A stretch of 64,000 bases of DNA from Psoroptes ovis (lineage: Eukaryota; Arthropoda; Arachnida; Sarcoptiformes; Psoroptidae): NCBI GenBank assembly GCA_002943765.1, contig PQWQ01000013.1, positions 62,001-126,000 of the forward strand, read 5' to 3'. Under the pieces are notes generated by a model. It saw only the letters and a list, made by a program, of their open reading frames with translations. It had not been told where the DNA came from and did not search any database. How positions within the stretch are numbered: position 1 is the first letter of the stretch; every line of letters begins with the position of its first letter. The position numbers and the translations under genes are program-made. Shown here one piece after another: positions 1 through 14,944 of the stretch.

Positions 1-2315
1 ATGATGATGATCATCATCATCAGTGTTAATCGAGGAAAACAAATGAAACTAATTTTTAAAAAAAAGAATATGAACAATCAAAATTGAAAAACACATGACA
101 ATTGAATTTCAAGGGTTTTCAATATTTCCTTCTTGAAATATTCAAGATGATAAAGATATTATTATATCATTGTATCAAATAGAAAATGATCGATTGATTT
201 TAAAAGGGTTAATTTTTTCGAAAAAAGAAATAATTATCGTTGAATAAAAGAATAAAAATAAAATTTTTATTAAATGAGATAAATATAATGATAATAATAA
301 TCAAAAGAAGAAAAAATCGACATAATACATAAAATGATCAATTATATAATAATAAAAGAAATAATAATCATAATAATGATAAAATTGTCGGCAATTTTTT
401 TGGTCATTATCATTGATATAATCGTTTACATGTAAATTTTTAAAATTGTAAACATGAATCAATCATTCGTACATAATTGAAAAATTGGAAAAAAAGAAAA
501 ATGTGTGAATTTTTTGTCTGAAAATATCAAAATGAAAACTGTTCAAAATTGTTCAAATGAAATTGTTCAATTTAAAAATCGTGTCTCGTGGTTTATTAAA
601 TGGAAGAAAAAAAGGTTTGAAATGAAATAATGCTTGAAGGCTTCAAATGATAGGGTGAAATAATGAATGATGAAGATGATAATAATAGAGTTGTGATTAT
701 ACTTTTGAAGTAGCGAAAAATTTTCAAAGAATTTCACATCAAGAAAAAAAATTATTTAAAATGAAATTATGCTGGAATCCTATTTTTCTTTCAAAACATT
801 CATTTCAACAAACAATCAATAAATCAATCAATCAATTCTATAAATAGTAGTAGTATTTGAATTATTATTATTATTGAATCGATTATTTTTCAATAATAAT
901 AAATTAATGAATTTTTTTCTACCAAAGAATTGTATGTGATGTGTATCATGTCGATTTGTGTTTTGTGTGTATGATGGTAATGATGATGAGAGAAGATATA
1001 TTTTTTGGTATTTATTTATGTGTGTGTGTGTGTGGTGATGGTTTGTTCGGTTGCTTGGTTTTTAGCTGCTTGACCATAAATCAAATCATGAATTTAATAA
1101 TGAAAATTGATAAATTTCATTACATTTCCATTAAATATTCGATTTTTCATCATTCAACATCATCATCTTCGTCTTCTTTTTCGGTGTCTTCTACGATTTT
1201 CAAAGTTTTCACCTTTTTTTCTTCATTTTTATTAATCGTTGGTTATTTTCTTCTGTTTTCGTTGTTGTTGTTCGGGTTTTGGCCAATAATCATGTCTGAA
1301 ATGTATATTCGAAAGGATTTGTTTCTTCAATTTCTTGATTTCTAATTTTTGTTTTGTTTTTCTTGGCATTCAAAAAATTGATTGAATAATACAGCATGTA
1401 GCATTGAATTAGGTTGATTCCACTATGGTTGTTGCTGGTGGATGTTCAAATTTTTCTTGGTGAATTTAGGATATATTTTCCAAAAATGTAATATAGAAGA
1501 GTTGAAATTGAATTGAAATAAATGCATTCAAAACAAAAAAAAAACACCACACCAAAATAATAATAACGGATAATAATAATGAAAATAAGTTGAAATATAA
1601 AATAATACACCATTTAGATATATTTTGAATGTTGATTTTTTTCTTGGATTTGATTTTTTGAACATTACAATGCACACAATAGTTTTGTATTTCGTTCATT
1701 CATTTAGTTTGAAATGCCAAATAGGATTGAATAAATATCAATCAAAATATGCTAAAACACACAGACACACACACATCACCATTTATGCTGATTATATTTG
1801 TTGTTGATAGCCAGAAGGAATCGTCATCATCATCATCATAATTTCAAATAGTAATAAAATAATAATAAATTTTTTTTTCTTCTTTACTTTTGATGATGTT
1901 TTACCAAAGTGATGCATATTATGAGGATGATGATTATTATTATTACGATGATGATGATGAAGATGATCTATCTAAGGTATTATACTTTAAAATGATTATG
2001 GTGAATTTTGAAAATTAAGAAGAAGATGATGATGAAAAAATTATTTGTTTGAAGAAATGAATGATTCATGAATGATAGTGCGGTGCATCGATGATTATGA
2101 AGTAGGAGATAAAAAATTGTAGAAATGTTTGCAATACCAAAGATCAAGGCTTGAAAATGAAATAATAATGATGATAATGATGATCAATTTGAGATGAGTA
2201 AAAAAAATTAATAAATTTCGAAATGTTAACAAAATTGAAAAAAAAAATTGATTTTTATATTAAGTGTTTTCAATTTTTATTTAGTCTTCGACAATTTTTT
2301 CCGGTTTCAATTAGT
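1..2315. other. Non-coding, low-complexity flank
   Basis: I see no convincing gene here. The stretch is A+T-rich with ATG/ATA-type triplet runs and a (TG)n tract near 1019-1034. Open frames such as 941-1345 are made of low-complexity residues, lack matching splice signals and resemble no family I know. Confidence 0.6.
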
Positions 2316-3481
2316 TCATCTTCTTGTTGTTGTTGTTGTTAATGGTGATGTTCTTTTTCCATAAACAAAATCTTGATGCTTCGAAGGTTGTTGCTGTTGT
2401 TGTTTTTGTTGTGATTCTTGTGATTGTGGTTGTGAAACAAATACATTTCTAACATAGTATGGATCTTTAGATTTTTGTTGATCTTTTGTGCCATATAATT
2501 CTTCCATTTGTTTGATATAACGAATGATTCGTTGTTGTTCTTCACGACGTAACATTCTTTCAGTTGATTCAGATATTTGCATTGTTGAACGTTTTCTTCG
2601 ATGTAATCCTTGATTATAACCATATCCATGATGATAACCATATGAACCATGATAGTAGGGATTTTGATGTATATGATATTGTGGCACAATCACTATATTA
2701 CTCTCATTATCTTCTTTAGACATACGACGAATAGCAGCAGCCTTTGCTATCATTGCGGCCAGTGATAATGCAGCCAATAAACCCCGAATCAACAAAATTG
2801 CAGCAATTCTAGGTGCAACTGCTGTTGAAAATAAATTACCAGACATTACTGATAATAAATTAGCTGGTACTGATGATAATAAATTAGCGATACTTGCTGG
2901 GTCGCTTACGGAAGATAATATTGAATTTTTCCCACTTATACCCCCATTATGATAAGATGAACGTTTTATAAATGATGCGATCGACGATGGCAAATTGACA
3001 CCGAATTTATGCAATATGTCGCTCAAAACATTACGTATAGAAATCATCGCTTGTATAGCTGACATTTCAACATCACTAAATGCATATGGTTTTCTTTTAT
3101 CATTCGATGTTGACGATGATGATGACAAATGATTGAGAATATTACTACTAATATCATCATCATTGTGCTGATCTTTGATGCTATTACTTCCACCACCAAG
3201 AAGACCAGAATTCGCAGCTGCAGCTGCAACATTACTCAAACCAGTTAATGTTTGAAATAATCCGCGTCCATTTCGTCGCGTTTCACCAAACTTAATTTGA
3301 TTATTATCATTCGCCGAAGAAATCATTTGTAATGGTAATGTATTACAATTTACCATGCAAATGATAGTGATTAAAAAATAAAACATCTGTGAAAAAAATT
3401 GAATTTTGAATTAAATTTGATTTACAAATACTGAAGAAACAATTTAATCAAATCACTTACTATCAAATTGATTGAATTCAT
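2316..3481 (-). CDS. Secreted protein with furin-type cleavage site (unknown family)
   Basis: Two exons. Exon 1 (3481-3461) codes for MNSINLI and is followed by a GTAAGT donor. After a 74 bp intron ending in CACAG, exon 2 (3386-2316) runs to TGA, for 363 residues in all. The joined N-terminus (MNSINLIMFYFLITIICMVNC) reads as a signal peptide, which supports splicing over a start at the second Met. After a polar Asn/Ser-rich part comes a long Ala/Leu/Ile-rich stretch around residues 180-225 that could be a membrane or amphipathic helix. A Tyr/His/Gly-rich segment follows, then a dibasic RRKRS site (about residue 270) and a Gln/Lys-rich tail. The layout suggests a secreted or membrane proprotein cut by a furin-like protease. 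I do not recognise the family. The gene stands alone, with no coding neighbour within several kb. Confidence 0.75.
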
Positions 3482-6400
3482 TTTCAAAATTTTTTTCTAG
3501 TTTGATTGTTGGTAAATGATAATGTATAAATGATTCACTTTCACACCAGAAAAAATTCAGAAAAAAATCAGTGAAAAACTAAATTCACCGCAACAACAAA
3601 ATACCAGAACGAAGACCAAAAACAAACTGAGTGTCGATTACAGATCATACGATGCATTTTATTATAATTTCATGTTAAGATAACCTAAAAGAAATTCATA
3701 TTAGGTCCGTTAGAGAAGCTATTCATTGGTTGTGTAAATTACTCACCAGAATAGTATTTTCTGGTGAAAAATTCAAGAGAAACATGCCAATTGACCAATT
3801 TTTTCTACCTTATTTCAATGATTATTGATGATTTTGAATGAGAGAAAAAAATTTTACCAGAAAACTAATTTTCTTAAAGAGAATTTTCTGAAAATGTAAA
3901 CCAATTTTATTTACTGGTAAAGTTATGTGAAAATTTTCATTTTTATTTCATCAGATTCATGCATATATGATACCGTTAATGCATAAATGCTCATGCTAAC
4001 GATCCATTATCATCATCATTATTATTTATCATTATTATCGATCAACTCCAAAATGGTGAAAATAAAATTGAAAAATTGTATAATTGTATTCTCTAATAAT
4101 AATAATAATAATAATACCGGCATTTTTTATTTCTGATTTTATTTTTACTTGATTTTATTTCATTTTTTATTCTGAGAAAAAAACAATAATTGTTCAAATG
4201 CAAATGTCTAAAATTGGAAATTTTTTTTCGGAAATTTATTATGATTGTGTTAATGTTTGAAAATGGAAAATGAAATTTTTCCAATTGTATTCCTAATGAA
4301 TGATCATTGTTCATCATTTGAATTATTGCCATAATTGAAATAAATAAATATGGCGTTAAATTTGCGATAAATAAAAAAATTCATAAATCTATGAAGATCG
4401 CTGGAAAGTGTTTCCATTTCACACATGATATCATTTACGCTTTAAAATAGATTTACGATAATGATATGAAAGTGATATAAAAACTATTTGTTATAATGAT
4501 GATTAATTTGAATAGATTTTTATTTTTATTTTTTTTGTTGGAAAATCTTTTTGATCTTTGTATTGTCAGATTGTCATCGTGATCATCACACATTATTCAA
4601 AATCATTGTTGAATCATTATTTGTTTCAATATTCATTTGAATTTCTTTGTCAAGATGCAAAAATCTAAAATTGGCAATCATTGTCATTGTTGTTATTATT
4701 ATCATTATCATAGAATTGACAATGGACAATGGTCATTTGAATTTTGATTGTATATTATGATGCTGCGCAAGCTTTTGGCAATTGAAAAGAATAAATGGAA
4801 TTGAATTATTAACAAAAAAATAGAAGATGAAAAGAAAAAAATTTTCAATTTTTTACAAGTCTAATTGCTTGAATTCATAAATAAAGATGATAACGATTCA
4901 AAGTTATTGATTTTTTTTTTCATTCAAAGTAAAAACCTTAAATTTGAGAATGATTATTTATTTATTATTGTTATGAATGATAAATTATGTGGTCAAAAAT
5001 TTGAAAGAAAGAATGATGAATAATTGAATTATGACCTTATTCAATTTTTCAACATTTTTTCTTCACCACTCACAACCAGAAAACTTGGAAAACCAGAAAA
5101 AAGAGAGAATTATTCAATTAATAAATGATGGTAGAAAAAAATCCTCAATGATTTCAATGAAGAATTTTTGATCATCTTTGAGTTATTTGAGAAAAAAAAC
5201 AATAGATCCCACACACCTACATGCGCACACATAGACACAATCACACCTACATAATATCAATTTGAAAATAAGGATATAATTCTATGTGATGGTATTTTCA
5301 AATTTTTTGAATTTTTATTTGCTTCATTCTCAATATGGTCAATATATGAAATAATTGATCAAAATAACTGCATTGAACTCCATGAATATTTAGTATTGAG
5401 TACTAATTGAGTAAATAAATGAAATTATACTCAAAAAGCTCGAATCAAATGATGAACTTTCACCTTTATTTTTATTTCATTTTGTTTTTAGGCCAAATAT
5501 TTATCATGAATTAAAAATTACTAGGTACCATCATGTACCACCATTATCATCAATTTATGAATTGTATGACCTTTTTTCCATTCTTCTTTGTTATAAACGT
5601 TATAATTATTAAATTTTTTTTCCACTTCATCATATGTGATTGCATTGTTTCACATGTATCTGTGTTCTTTTCATTGATTCTATTAACAGTAAAAAAATGG
5701 ACACACGTATTTTAACAAAATTAATCATCATCAATAACAGTAAAAAAAAATTCTATTGACAAATGAATCATTTGATTCTGTTATTTAAAAACATAGAAAT
5801 GACAGGAAAAATATGATGGGAAAAAGGTCATTTACATAATGAAATGGTCAGTAGTTTTGTTTTGGTTCATCTTCTTCAATACTATTTATTTGATAATACA
5901 GATAACAAGAAACAAGGTAGGAGACGGTGATTTTTTATTTAATCTTTGATTCGATATATTTCAAAATAATAATATTAATGAAAATAATTTAAATTATTCA
6001 TTAATTTTATGCTGCATATAAAATAGTAAAAATAATTTTTTATGATCAATGATCAATGATGATAACATCATTATTATCCTTATTATTATTATTAATTATA
6101 AACTTATTCAAAGTTAATAAAATGAAGTCAATTTCAATGTAATTTAAAAATTTTTATTTTTATTTTTCTGGAAATAAATAAATCAAGACAAAATGAAATG
6201 AGGAAAAATCAATTAGCTGAAAGTAATATAACGAGTAATGTTATGTGGAAATGAAAGAAAAAAACGGGATCAATGTCAAACAACATTTTGGATGTAAATT
6301 ATTTCATCTCTTAAAACATTATTATTATATGATACCATTCTTTGGCTCATTCATTCATTCATAGTTCATTATGACCGACTGATGACAAGTATAATTAAGT

Positions 6401-9400
6401 ATTACGGGGCAAAGAAAATGAAATAAAAGAAAAAATGAGGTATCTCTCCTTTTTTACTAAGAAGACGGATCAAATTAATTTTTTTATCTTAATATTCATT
6501 CATTCATGATCATCATCATCATCTTGATTATCATCAAATAAAGCAAACAGTGATAATGATGATGATGATATTTCTCATTTCATTTTAATCAATCTATTAA
6601 AATAATCATAGTCAAATGAATGAATGAATGAGTGAATCATCAACAAATATGTATGGAAATCAATGAATGTTTGATCATAATTATTATAATTGGAATACCG
6701 AATATATTTTTTCCTTCCTTTTTTTCTCGGTATTTATTTATTGATATTTTCTAAAGAAGTCTTAAAACAGTAAATCTAAACAAGTAGTCCAAGTCACCAC
6801 ATTCCACAAGTTTCAAAAGAAATATGCATGAAAAAATTTATGTCAAAGTTACATAAACTACATGTTGATGTATGAATTATTCCACTGAAAAATGAATTTT
6901 TTTTTTCATTTCAAAATGGAAAGAAAACAATTTGATAATACTAAAAACAAACTAAACAAAGACAAACGAATCGATTGAGCCAAAAAAAAACGAAAAAAAA
7001 ATTTTCCTTAATTTTCCTTACATTTCAGTTGTAATAATAATAGAAATGAAATAATAATAATGATGTTGATAAACCTTCAACCTAGATTCAAATTTCAAAT
7101 TCTAAACTAATAATGATAATGATAATAATAATAATCCACTTGAATAGTTAAAAAATCACAAAAATATGTCATTTTTTTTCTTCTTCACTGCAATTCTTAA
7201 CAACTTTTTTCAAACAAATGTGCATTGATTTACAATTATCCAATTCACAATTACAACTTGTTGATTATCACTATTACCATTATCATTATTATCTTCTCTA
7301 TTCTTTGTTTGAACAAATAAACAAACAACTAATAAATAATGATGAGACAAAAACGAAAAAAAAAAAAATTGGTAAAATTGTCAAATTATTCATGAACAAA
7401 GATTAATGAGGATAATTGTTTTCATTCTTTGATTTTCATTAATTCAAAGGGTTTCTTTTAAATTATTTTTACAAAAAAATTACATTTTTAAAACAAACAT
7501 TTATATTTGTCATACATCAATGATTTATGATTAGTGAATCCTTATTAGATTAATGAAGATTTTTACGCTTTGTTTTGTATTGTCTTATTTGCTTGGTACC
7601 TGTTGCTTGTTGAATGAATAATATTTGAAAAATTTAAATTGTAAATAAATAAAATGAAAATGTTTGAATTTTATTTTCATTTTTTTCTGATTTCATTGTT
7701 CATTTATCCCCAACGAAAATATTTACCGCTCCCATTCGAAAAATGATTGTCCAAATTCATTTTTTTTTCGAAAAAAAATTTTTTCAAATTGTAGAGGCGA
7801 TAAAATGAAAAATTGGTCAAAAAATAAAAAAAAAATGGAATATGAATGATCAATGGAAAAAAACGAAAAAAAAATGACGACCAACTTTCCATCAACCGAC
7901 TTTTCGGTGTAATATTTTTTTCATCATCATCAAAATTCCGAAAAAACTTCAGATAATAATAATAACATTAACACTAATGATGATAATGATCATCATTATG
8001 CGTATCATAAATATGGGTTTACAATAATTGATCGAAAATAAAAAAAAATGAAAATAAAATTGAAAAAATGATAAAAATAACAATAACGAATTATGATGTA
8101 TATTTGGATTGAATCTGGGCTATCAAAATTTTCAAGTTTTCAAGCTTTCAAGTTTTCAATTTTCAAATTTTCAAATTTCGAAAATTTCAATTGAATTGAA
8201 TCAAATTGAAAGCAAACAAACGCACACTTATACACACGCTCACACATTCAATTCCATTGTTTCATCGAAAGAAAAAATTTCATTTCATTCCATTTTCCTC
8301 CAAGTTCTTGAAAAACCAAAAATAGATGTAGAAAATTTCATCTTATTATCATCTTTATTTTTTTCCAATACATATTCAAACAACAGATAAACATTTATTC
8401 ATCGTATTCGCATTGAAAGAAAGCAGAAAAATGAAAATGAATGGCCATTGTTTTCCATTCATTTTACTCAAGATTTTTTATTTTTATTTATTTTTGTATG
8501 TTGACCATGCAGCAGAACAAATCTCACCGTTGATGTCTGCTGGAATGCATCAATTTGAAATTCAAAAGAAAAGATTCAAAATAAAACAACGGTGAAAGTG
8601 GTATTTGATTTCATCTTTATTCACTTTTTATTATGATTATTTTATGACTTTTGATGTTACCATCATCTTACCATCATCATCATATATTCATCATTATCAT
8701 TGTTTTATTTGTTATTTATTCTTGATGATTTTCAATACAATTTAGATCTTTTTAAAATCTTTTTAGATTATTATCGATGTAGGTATGTTTATATGATGGT
8801 AAAATACATTTGCTACCTGTTATTACCATTATTTTTTTTTCTAAAGATTGAAAATGATAATCTTCATCTTTATAATCATCATCATTGTCAGCCAAGCAAA
8901 AAAAAGAAAAAAAATCCAAATCGATTTTCATACATTCATTTATATTTGTTCATTATTTTATTTTAGATTTTGAAAACAAATGGAATGTTGTATTAAAAAT
9001 AAATAAATAAATGAATATAAAACAACAGAAACAGCAACATCATCAGCATCAACATCAATGAAAATTATCAAAGAACTTGTTCTTGTTTTTTTGTTTACCA
9101 TTACCATGGCTGTTATTTGCTTCAACAGTTGATGTTGCTGTTGTTGACCATCTTTTTTTCTAGGTGAATGACCAAATGTGCTCATGTAAATACATCTTAA
9201 CGGTATATTTTTTTTTTTGTTTTTGTTTTATTTCTTCGATGACCACACCTGATTAGTGAGAATATATATGTGTGTTTGAGAACCAAGAGAATAACAGTGT
9301 TAACTGTGTACATGATAATGATTATGAAGATGATGATTATGATGATGATGATGATGATGGAGACAACATGTGAAAAATAAAAAATGTAAAAAAAAATATG

Positions 9401-12400
9401 TAAATTATTTGAATCAGGTCACAGAAAATCATGTTTGATCAGAGTATGAATAAGAAAAAAGAAAAATTCATATTTCTTCAAGTAAAAATGACGAAATTTT
9501 CAATTGTTTTTCGATTGAAAATCAATTAGTTTCGGTAATCAAATCGGAAACTATTTGAAAAACATGCGAAAATCAAATTTGAAAAATTCAAAAATTGAAA
9601 AATTCATAAATGGAAAATTTGAAAAAATAAAAAGTAAAAATCAATCAATCGATTTTCAATCAATGAAATTAATTTGATTCGAAGATTTTCGGGGAGAAAT
9701 TTTTCAACATTTTTTCGATCGAGAAAGATACATTCTCGACCATTTAATTTTATCCAAATGATATCGGATGTATTTCATTTCTAAATTTTTCAAATAATAA
9801 AATAAAATTTTAATCAAATCAAATCAAAGAAAGCAAGGAAAAAGAGCATCAAAGCAATCATCAAAATCACACAACCGATAAATTGAACGAAGAAACAGAA
9901 AAAACGGAAAAAAATATTAATTGAATTTATTCATCAATTACAGGTGAGAACGATGAGTAAAATGGAAGGGAAAAAATCATTATTTTTTTATTTCGATGGC
10001 ATAGATTAATATTTTGATAATAATAATAATAATATTAATCGTAATGATTATAAATTTCCCTGTTTGAATGAAATGAATATATAACAGTTTGAAACAGTTG
10101 AAAATTTGGTGTGATTTTATTATGAATTCGACTGAAATCATAATAATAATTAAATGATATGAATTAATAAATAGAAAAAAAATACCGGCATTTGATTTAT
10201 ACACGAATAATGATGATAATAATTTTGTTTATTTATTTATCTTTCGTTTGCTCAAGACAAAATTTATTATTATGACTACTGCAGATGATCATGATCCCTT
10301 ATAAATTTTTCAAACCATATAAATGTTTACAATTTTAAATAAATTCAATGAATTTGAATGAAGCGAGAAAATGAAATGAAATTTTCGCAGGAAAAATAAA
10401 AAATAAATAAACAAGACCATGATTATATCCGCCAGCACAATTTTCAGAAATTTTCTTCTTCTACTACTTTTTATGATAAATATTAAGATTAAATATTTAT
10501 TTATTTATACATACAAATGTACAAATCTAAATTGATAATTGATGAATTTTTTTCGTTTGGTTTTGTTTGAAATATTTGTTTATTGACCAATATATTTTCG
10601 AAGATAAAATACCTAATCAACTGATTAAAAGTCAGAGAAAAAAGGGTCAACTTTTTAAAATATGAATTTTTTTCTCGACTACACAGGTTTAACAATATTT
10701 TAATCCATAAGTGTCAAGTGTAAATCAGATGATAATGAAAATTCTTCAACAATTTTAACCAAGATTGGTTAGATTTTATTATCAAATAATATTAATGATG
10801 ATTAATCTCCTCTTAACTCTTTTTATGAACATTTTTTTCGTATTTAAAACAACATTAATTTGATGCAAGTCATTTTTTCCCAACTGCGGTAGATTAATGT
10901 GTGTGTGTGTGTTTACACTTAGATAAAATCAGAAAAAATTATTTTTTCAATGTAATTTGTAATCTTGTGGTCATAATATTATTATATTTTATCATCATCA
11001 AAATTAAGTTGTTGCTGCTGTTGTACAAAAATGTATTATAGATAGATTTTAATGATAAAAATAGATGGAATTAGAATCCAATTAGTGATAATGTGCCAGC
11101 ACAACAATAATGGCTGATCAATCAATAATCAACCTAATAATAATGATGATAATTGATCGATTGATAAAAGTAAGAAAAAAACATAAAATTATAATGATTG
11201 ATTGATTGATAATTTATTAAAACAATTGACTTGTTCAAAAATGAAAAAAATATACATAAATAAATACTAAAGGATAATATTGATTTTGCAGAAGCTATAA
11301 TGATGATAACGATGATAATAATGATTATGATAATAATCTTAATAATGATTACATAACAATAATGAAAATCAACGGTAAAAAATGTTTTATATTTTTTTAT
11401 ATATTTCATGTAACTTTAATTCATCTATTTTCAGGTCAAATAATGAAAATATTTGACAAGAAAATGGTACAAGTTTGTTGTTTCTTATTTAGTTTTTTTT
11501 TTGCCTTGTTGGTATTATCTAACCATCAACATCATTAACGTTATCGTTATTAGTATTATCATCATTATTGTTATTTTAACATTTTCACTTTTTCTCGTTC
11601 ATTAATTTTCAATATAACAACAACAACAACTTTGTAATAATGCTAATGACTTTAAGGTGAAATTCGTAAGTTTTATTTTATTATTTTATGACGTTTCAAG
11701 TAATTCGTTTCAAATCAATTTTTCATTTTTGAACATTTTCCATTTGTTTTTTAATTAGAAAACTTAAAAATTACAATAAAAATGGATGATTTTGAATGGG
11801 AAATAATCGAATTAAATGGAGAAAAAAACATTTGGCTTGTTTCGATCAATCATTCAATCGATATAATTGATTGAACTTTCCATTAATCAATCGATTAAAT
11901 TTTTTGTTTTTCTTCATTATTTTTCTTATGTTGAATATTTATAATGAAAACAAAAATAAACAAAAATTAGTGTGTGTTTGTGTGTATGTTTATAAGTGTT
12001 TGACTGAATCTATCATTAATTTACGATTTGTCAATTTTTTTCTCCTAAAATTTTCGAAGAATGGCGTTCGGTTTGTCTTGCTTTCTATACAATTTCAATT
12101 TTTACAAGATCATGTTCATTTGAATGAAAATTTGATAAATAAATTTAAATTTCATGCAAATAATTATGGTTGGATCGAGCGAATGGTTAAACCACAATGA
12201 AAAGAAAAAGAAATTACATCATCAACATTATGATGAGCAACAACAAGGTCGATGAAATGATATGATCATAATCAATCGGCAAAATGAGGAGAAAAATGCA
12301 TATATTTTTGATAGAAAGTTTTTTCTTTTTATTTTGATTTGATGATAGCTATGATGAGTTCGACAAAATAAAAAATAAGAAAAAGACCGAAACGCAATTA

Positions 12401-14075
12401 TGCAACCATTTTGACCATTTCATTTGAATGATGATGATCATAATTTTGATCGCTAATAATAAACCATGATGATCATATTTGAACATCAAAGAAAAAGAAA
12501 AATCGAAAAAAAATCTTAATTGGATTTTTTATCCATCCATTTTTTTACCATTCATTTATTCATTTGAATTGATTGATTCGAAACAGATTAGACACACTGT
12601 GTACAAATACACATCAAATGTATACATTTTTTTAATAATGATTTTTTCCCCTTACATAACGTTTGATTGATTGTTTAGTATTTGTATTTGTATATGCATG
12701 TATGTTTATTAAAATTTAAATGAAAAAAATTGTATTTATTTTCCTTATTAAATTTTATGCTAAATCAATCTTTATATTTTCATATGTGCAATAATCATCA
12801 TTGATTTTGGAGAAAGTCTATATGAAAAGTATTTTTTTTCTTCTTCTTCAGATAAAACCAGTTGTATCTATAATTGTAGCCAATATTTGTCTAATATTAA
12901 TTTAAAATTTATTTATAAATTCCAAGAAAAAACCAAAATATTATCAAAATTTAATTCACGCAAACCAATGATAGAATATTTATAATTTTCAATATTTCTT
13001 TTCTCGACCATATTGTAGAAAAATTTGTGGATAAAATTTCAAATATAATTAAAATCTACAATTATGATTTAGTCATTTTATTTTTGATTTTTTTTTTTTT
13101 TTTTTTTGCTGTTGCTTTGAATATCCAATATAACATCCAATAATATCATTAACCAATTAATAGTGTTTGAACATGCAAAACATTCACCACTTTGAACTAA
13201 TTTTCACAATCTGTTTTTTGTTTTGATGTTGAGAAGTATTGGGAAAAACGCTTTGGATCTGACTCACCAGAAAAATGAGAAAAATATGTTTCATAACACA
13301 GTAAAAAAAATAATTACAATTTTAACATTGAAAATTTTTCGTTATTTCTGTTAAATAAATATTACGGTCGTAGATAAATAAATATTAGTATTATTTTATC
13401 AATAAATGTTAACCGACATTGACCATTTTTGATCAGTCAAACTATGTTACGGTGAATTAGTTTGACACACGAAATTTTTTTTAAGAAAAGAAACCATCGT
13501 TTAATAAAATCAAAGATCAGAAAAAAAAATCTTTACCATTTCAAAGATTATGATCATCAAAATTTTAACAAAATGAACATTTGAAACAGTAATCGATTTG
13601 TATATTTTTTTCTGATATTTCTCTGATATTATATCGATATCGATGAAAATACATGTGATTGGTAATGATAGATATTATTATTATTATTTAAAATGATTAT
13701 TTATGGAAAATATATGAATACATAAATATATTTTGATGTTTTATGATGTTAAATAAATATAAATAATGATCATAATCATGATTATGTAACTGTCTGGCAC
13801 TCTTTACGACTGAATTGAAGTGACAATTTCAAAATTAAAAATAGAAGTGGCAAAAATAAACAAAAAAAAAATAATGATGAAATTGAAACTAATGACATTA
13901 TTGTTATATTATTGCACCATTATAATCCAAAGAATTGATAATGATGATGATGATAATAGCAATGGTCATGGATACCAAATTAAATCGATTACTTTGATTG
14001 GAATTAAGTCGTCATTTTAAATTTATGTTTGATGTAAATTTTCATTGTTTTTGATTTAAATTCTTCAAGAGATCA
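3482..14075. other. Long gene-poor region
   Basis: About 10.6 kb without a gene I can support, apart from one weak candidate at 8431-8595. It holds simple repeats ((AAT)n near 4094-4116, (GAT)n near 9340-9360, (TG)n near 10900-10912, a T20 run near 13088-13107) and many short frames of Asn, Ile, Phe and His that follow from base composition. It may contain regulatory DNA or introns of a gene whose exons I cannot recognise. Confidence 0.5.
8431..8595 (+). CDS. Possible first exon of a small secreted peptide gene
   Basis: From ATG at 8431 the frame gives 54 residues starting MKMNGHCFPFILLKIF, a basic start followed by a hydrophobic run like a signal peptide. It then turns polar (MSAGMHQFEIQKKRFKIK) and ends in TGA. 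A possible donor (CG|GTGAAAG) overlaps the stop, so it could continue into a later exon. No family is recognised. It could be chance in A+T-rich DNA; nothing nearby supports it. Confidence 0.2.
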   Translation: MKMNGHCFPFILLKIFYFYLFLYVDHAAEQISPLMSAGMHQFEIQKKRFKIKQR

Positions 14076-14944
14076 ATGGATTCAAAATTTCAAGTCGATT
14101 CAAGTTTGAATCTCGATAAGTTAGTATTCATCAATTTGTATTCCAATTGTATGATTTAATCTCTATGTTTTTGTTCTTTTTTTCAAGTTTATTAAGGAAC
14201 AATAAATCGATTCTATCAGATCAAATTTTATATTATAAGCGTAAAATAATATTGAACAAAAATGATTTCCATGGTGAATGTGTTGTATTAGATTATCTCA
14301 GCAAACGAAATCCTGAAATAATCAAACTGATAAGATTAACATTTGAAAAATTGAATTATCGTTTCAATCATTATATTTTGATCGATTCAAAGAAAACAAT
14401 TGAATGTTTGGAAAAAGGTCTGTTATATGGTTGTTCTTAGTCTGAATTTCATATGGAATTCATTTGAATTTTTAAACTGAAGTTTTTCTTCAATTTAGTT
14501 GGACAATCAAATGATGATTCTTTCTTTTTGATCATTCTAACGAATTCCTACGTAAATGCGATACAATGTTCAAAACGAGCTGAAATAAAAATGGAAACAA
14601 TAATTTCAACAATAAATAATGCAAATTGTAAATTACTATCTGGTGTACCGAAAATCATTGTCATAATTGAAGAAACAAAAAAGCGCCAAAAATTTTCGAC
14701 CGATTCAATTTGGTCAGATAAAAATCTGAAATATCATTTACCAACGAATTCTGATCTACTAATTTTATCTTATAAAAATCATGTGGAATTATTTTTGAAA
14801 AAATTTTGCTCAATAATCACCGATGATCGATTAATTGATTTAGATCTGATCAAGCGATTCACACAATTGAATGAAGAAATTTATCAAAAAACTGGCATAA
14901 TACCATCAATGTTCTCGACAATGATAAAATTGATTAAAATTTAA
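14076..14944 (+). CDS. Caspase-fold protein lacking catalytic residues (pseudocaspase)
   Basis: Three exons: 14076-14119, 14188-about 14429, and 14499-14944. Introns are 68 and about 69 bp, and the phases join to about 243 residues, the length of a bare p20-p10 caspase domain with no prodomain. Landmarks run in caspase order: KRKIILNKNDFHG (usual position of the first strand), RNPEIIKLIRLTFEKLNYRF (usual R.GT..D..L...F..LGF), DDSFFLIILTNSY (usual strand ending in SHG), CKLLSGVPKIIVIIEETKK (usual C..L.GKPK..FIQACRG), a p10 start at HLPTNSDLLILSY, and the end IPSMFSTMIKLIKI (usual IPC..SML). The catalytic His (SHG) has become NSY and the catalytic Cys (QACRG) has become Glu. The S-W-R substrate loop is deleted. 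It cannot be a protease and may act as a regulator or decoy in apoptosis or immunity, or be decaying. The donor of intron 2 (G|GTTGTT at 14430, or 14418) is weak. Confidence 0.72.

Noticed and set aside
941..1345. 134-codon plus-strand open frame
   Set aside because: Residues come mostly from TG and TCT/TTC runs; no recognisable domain, signal or splice context.
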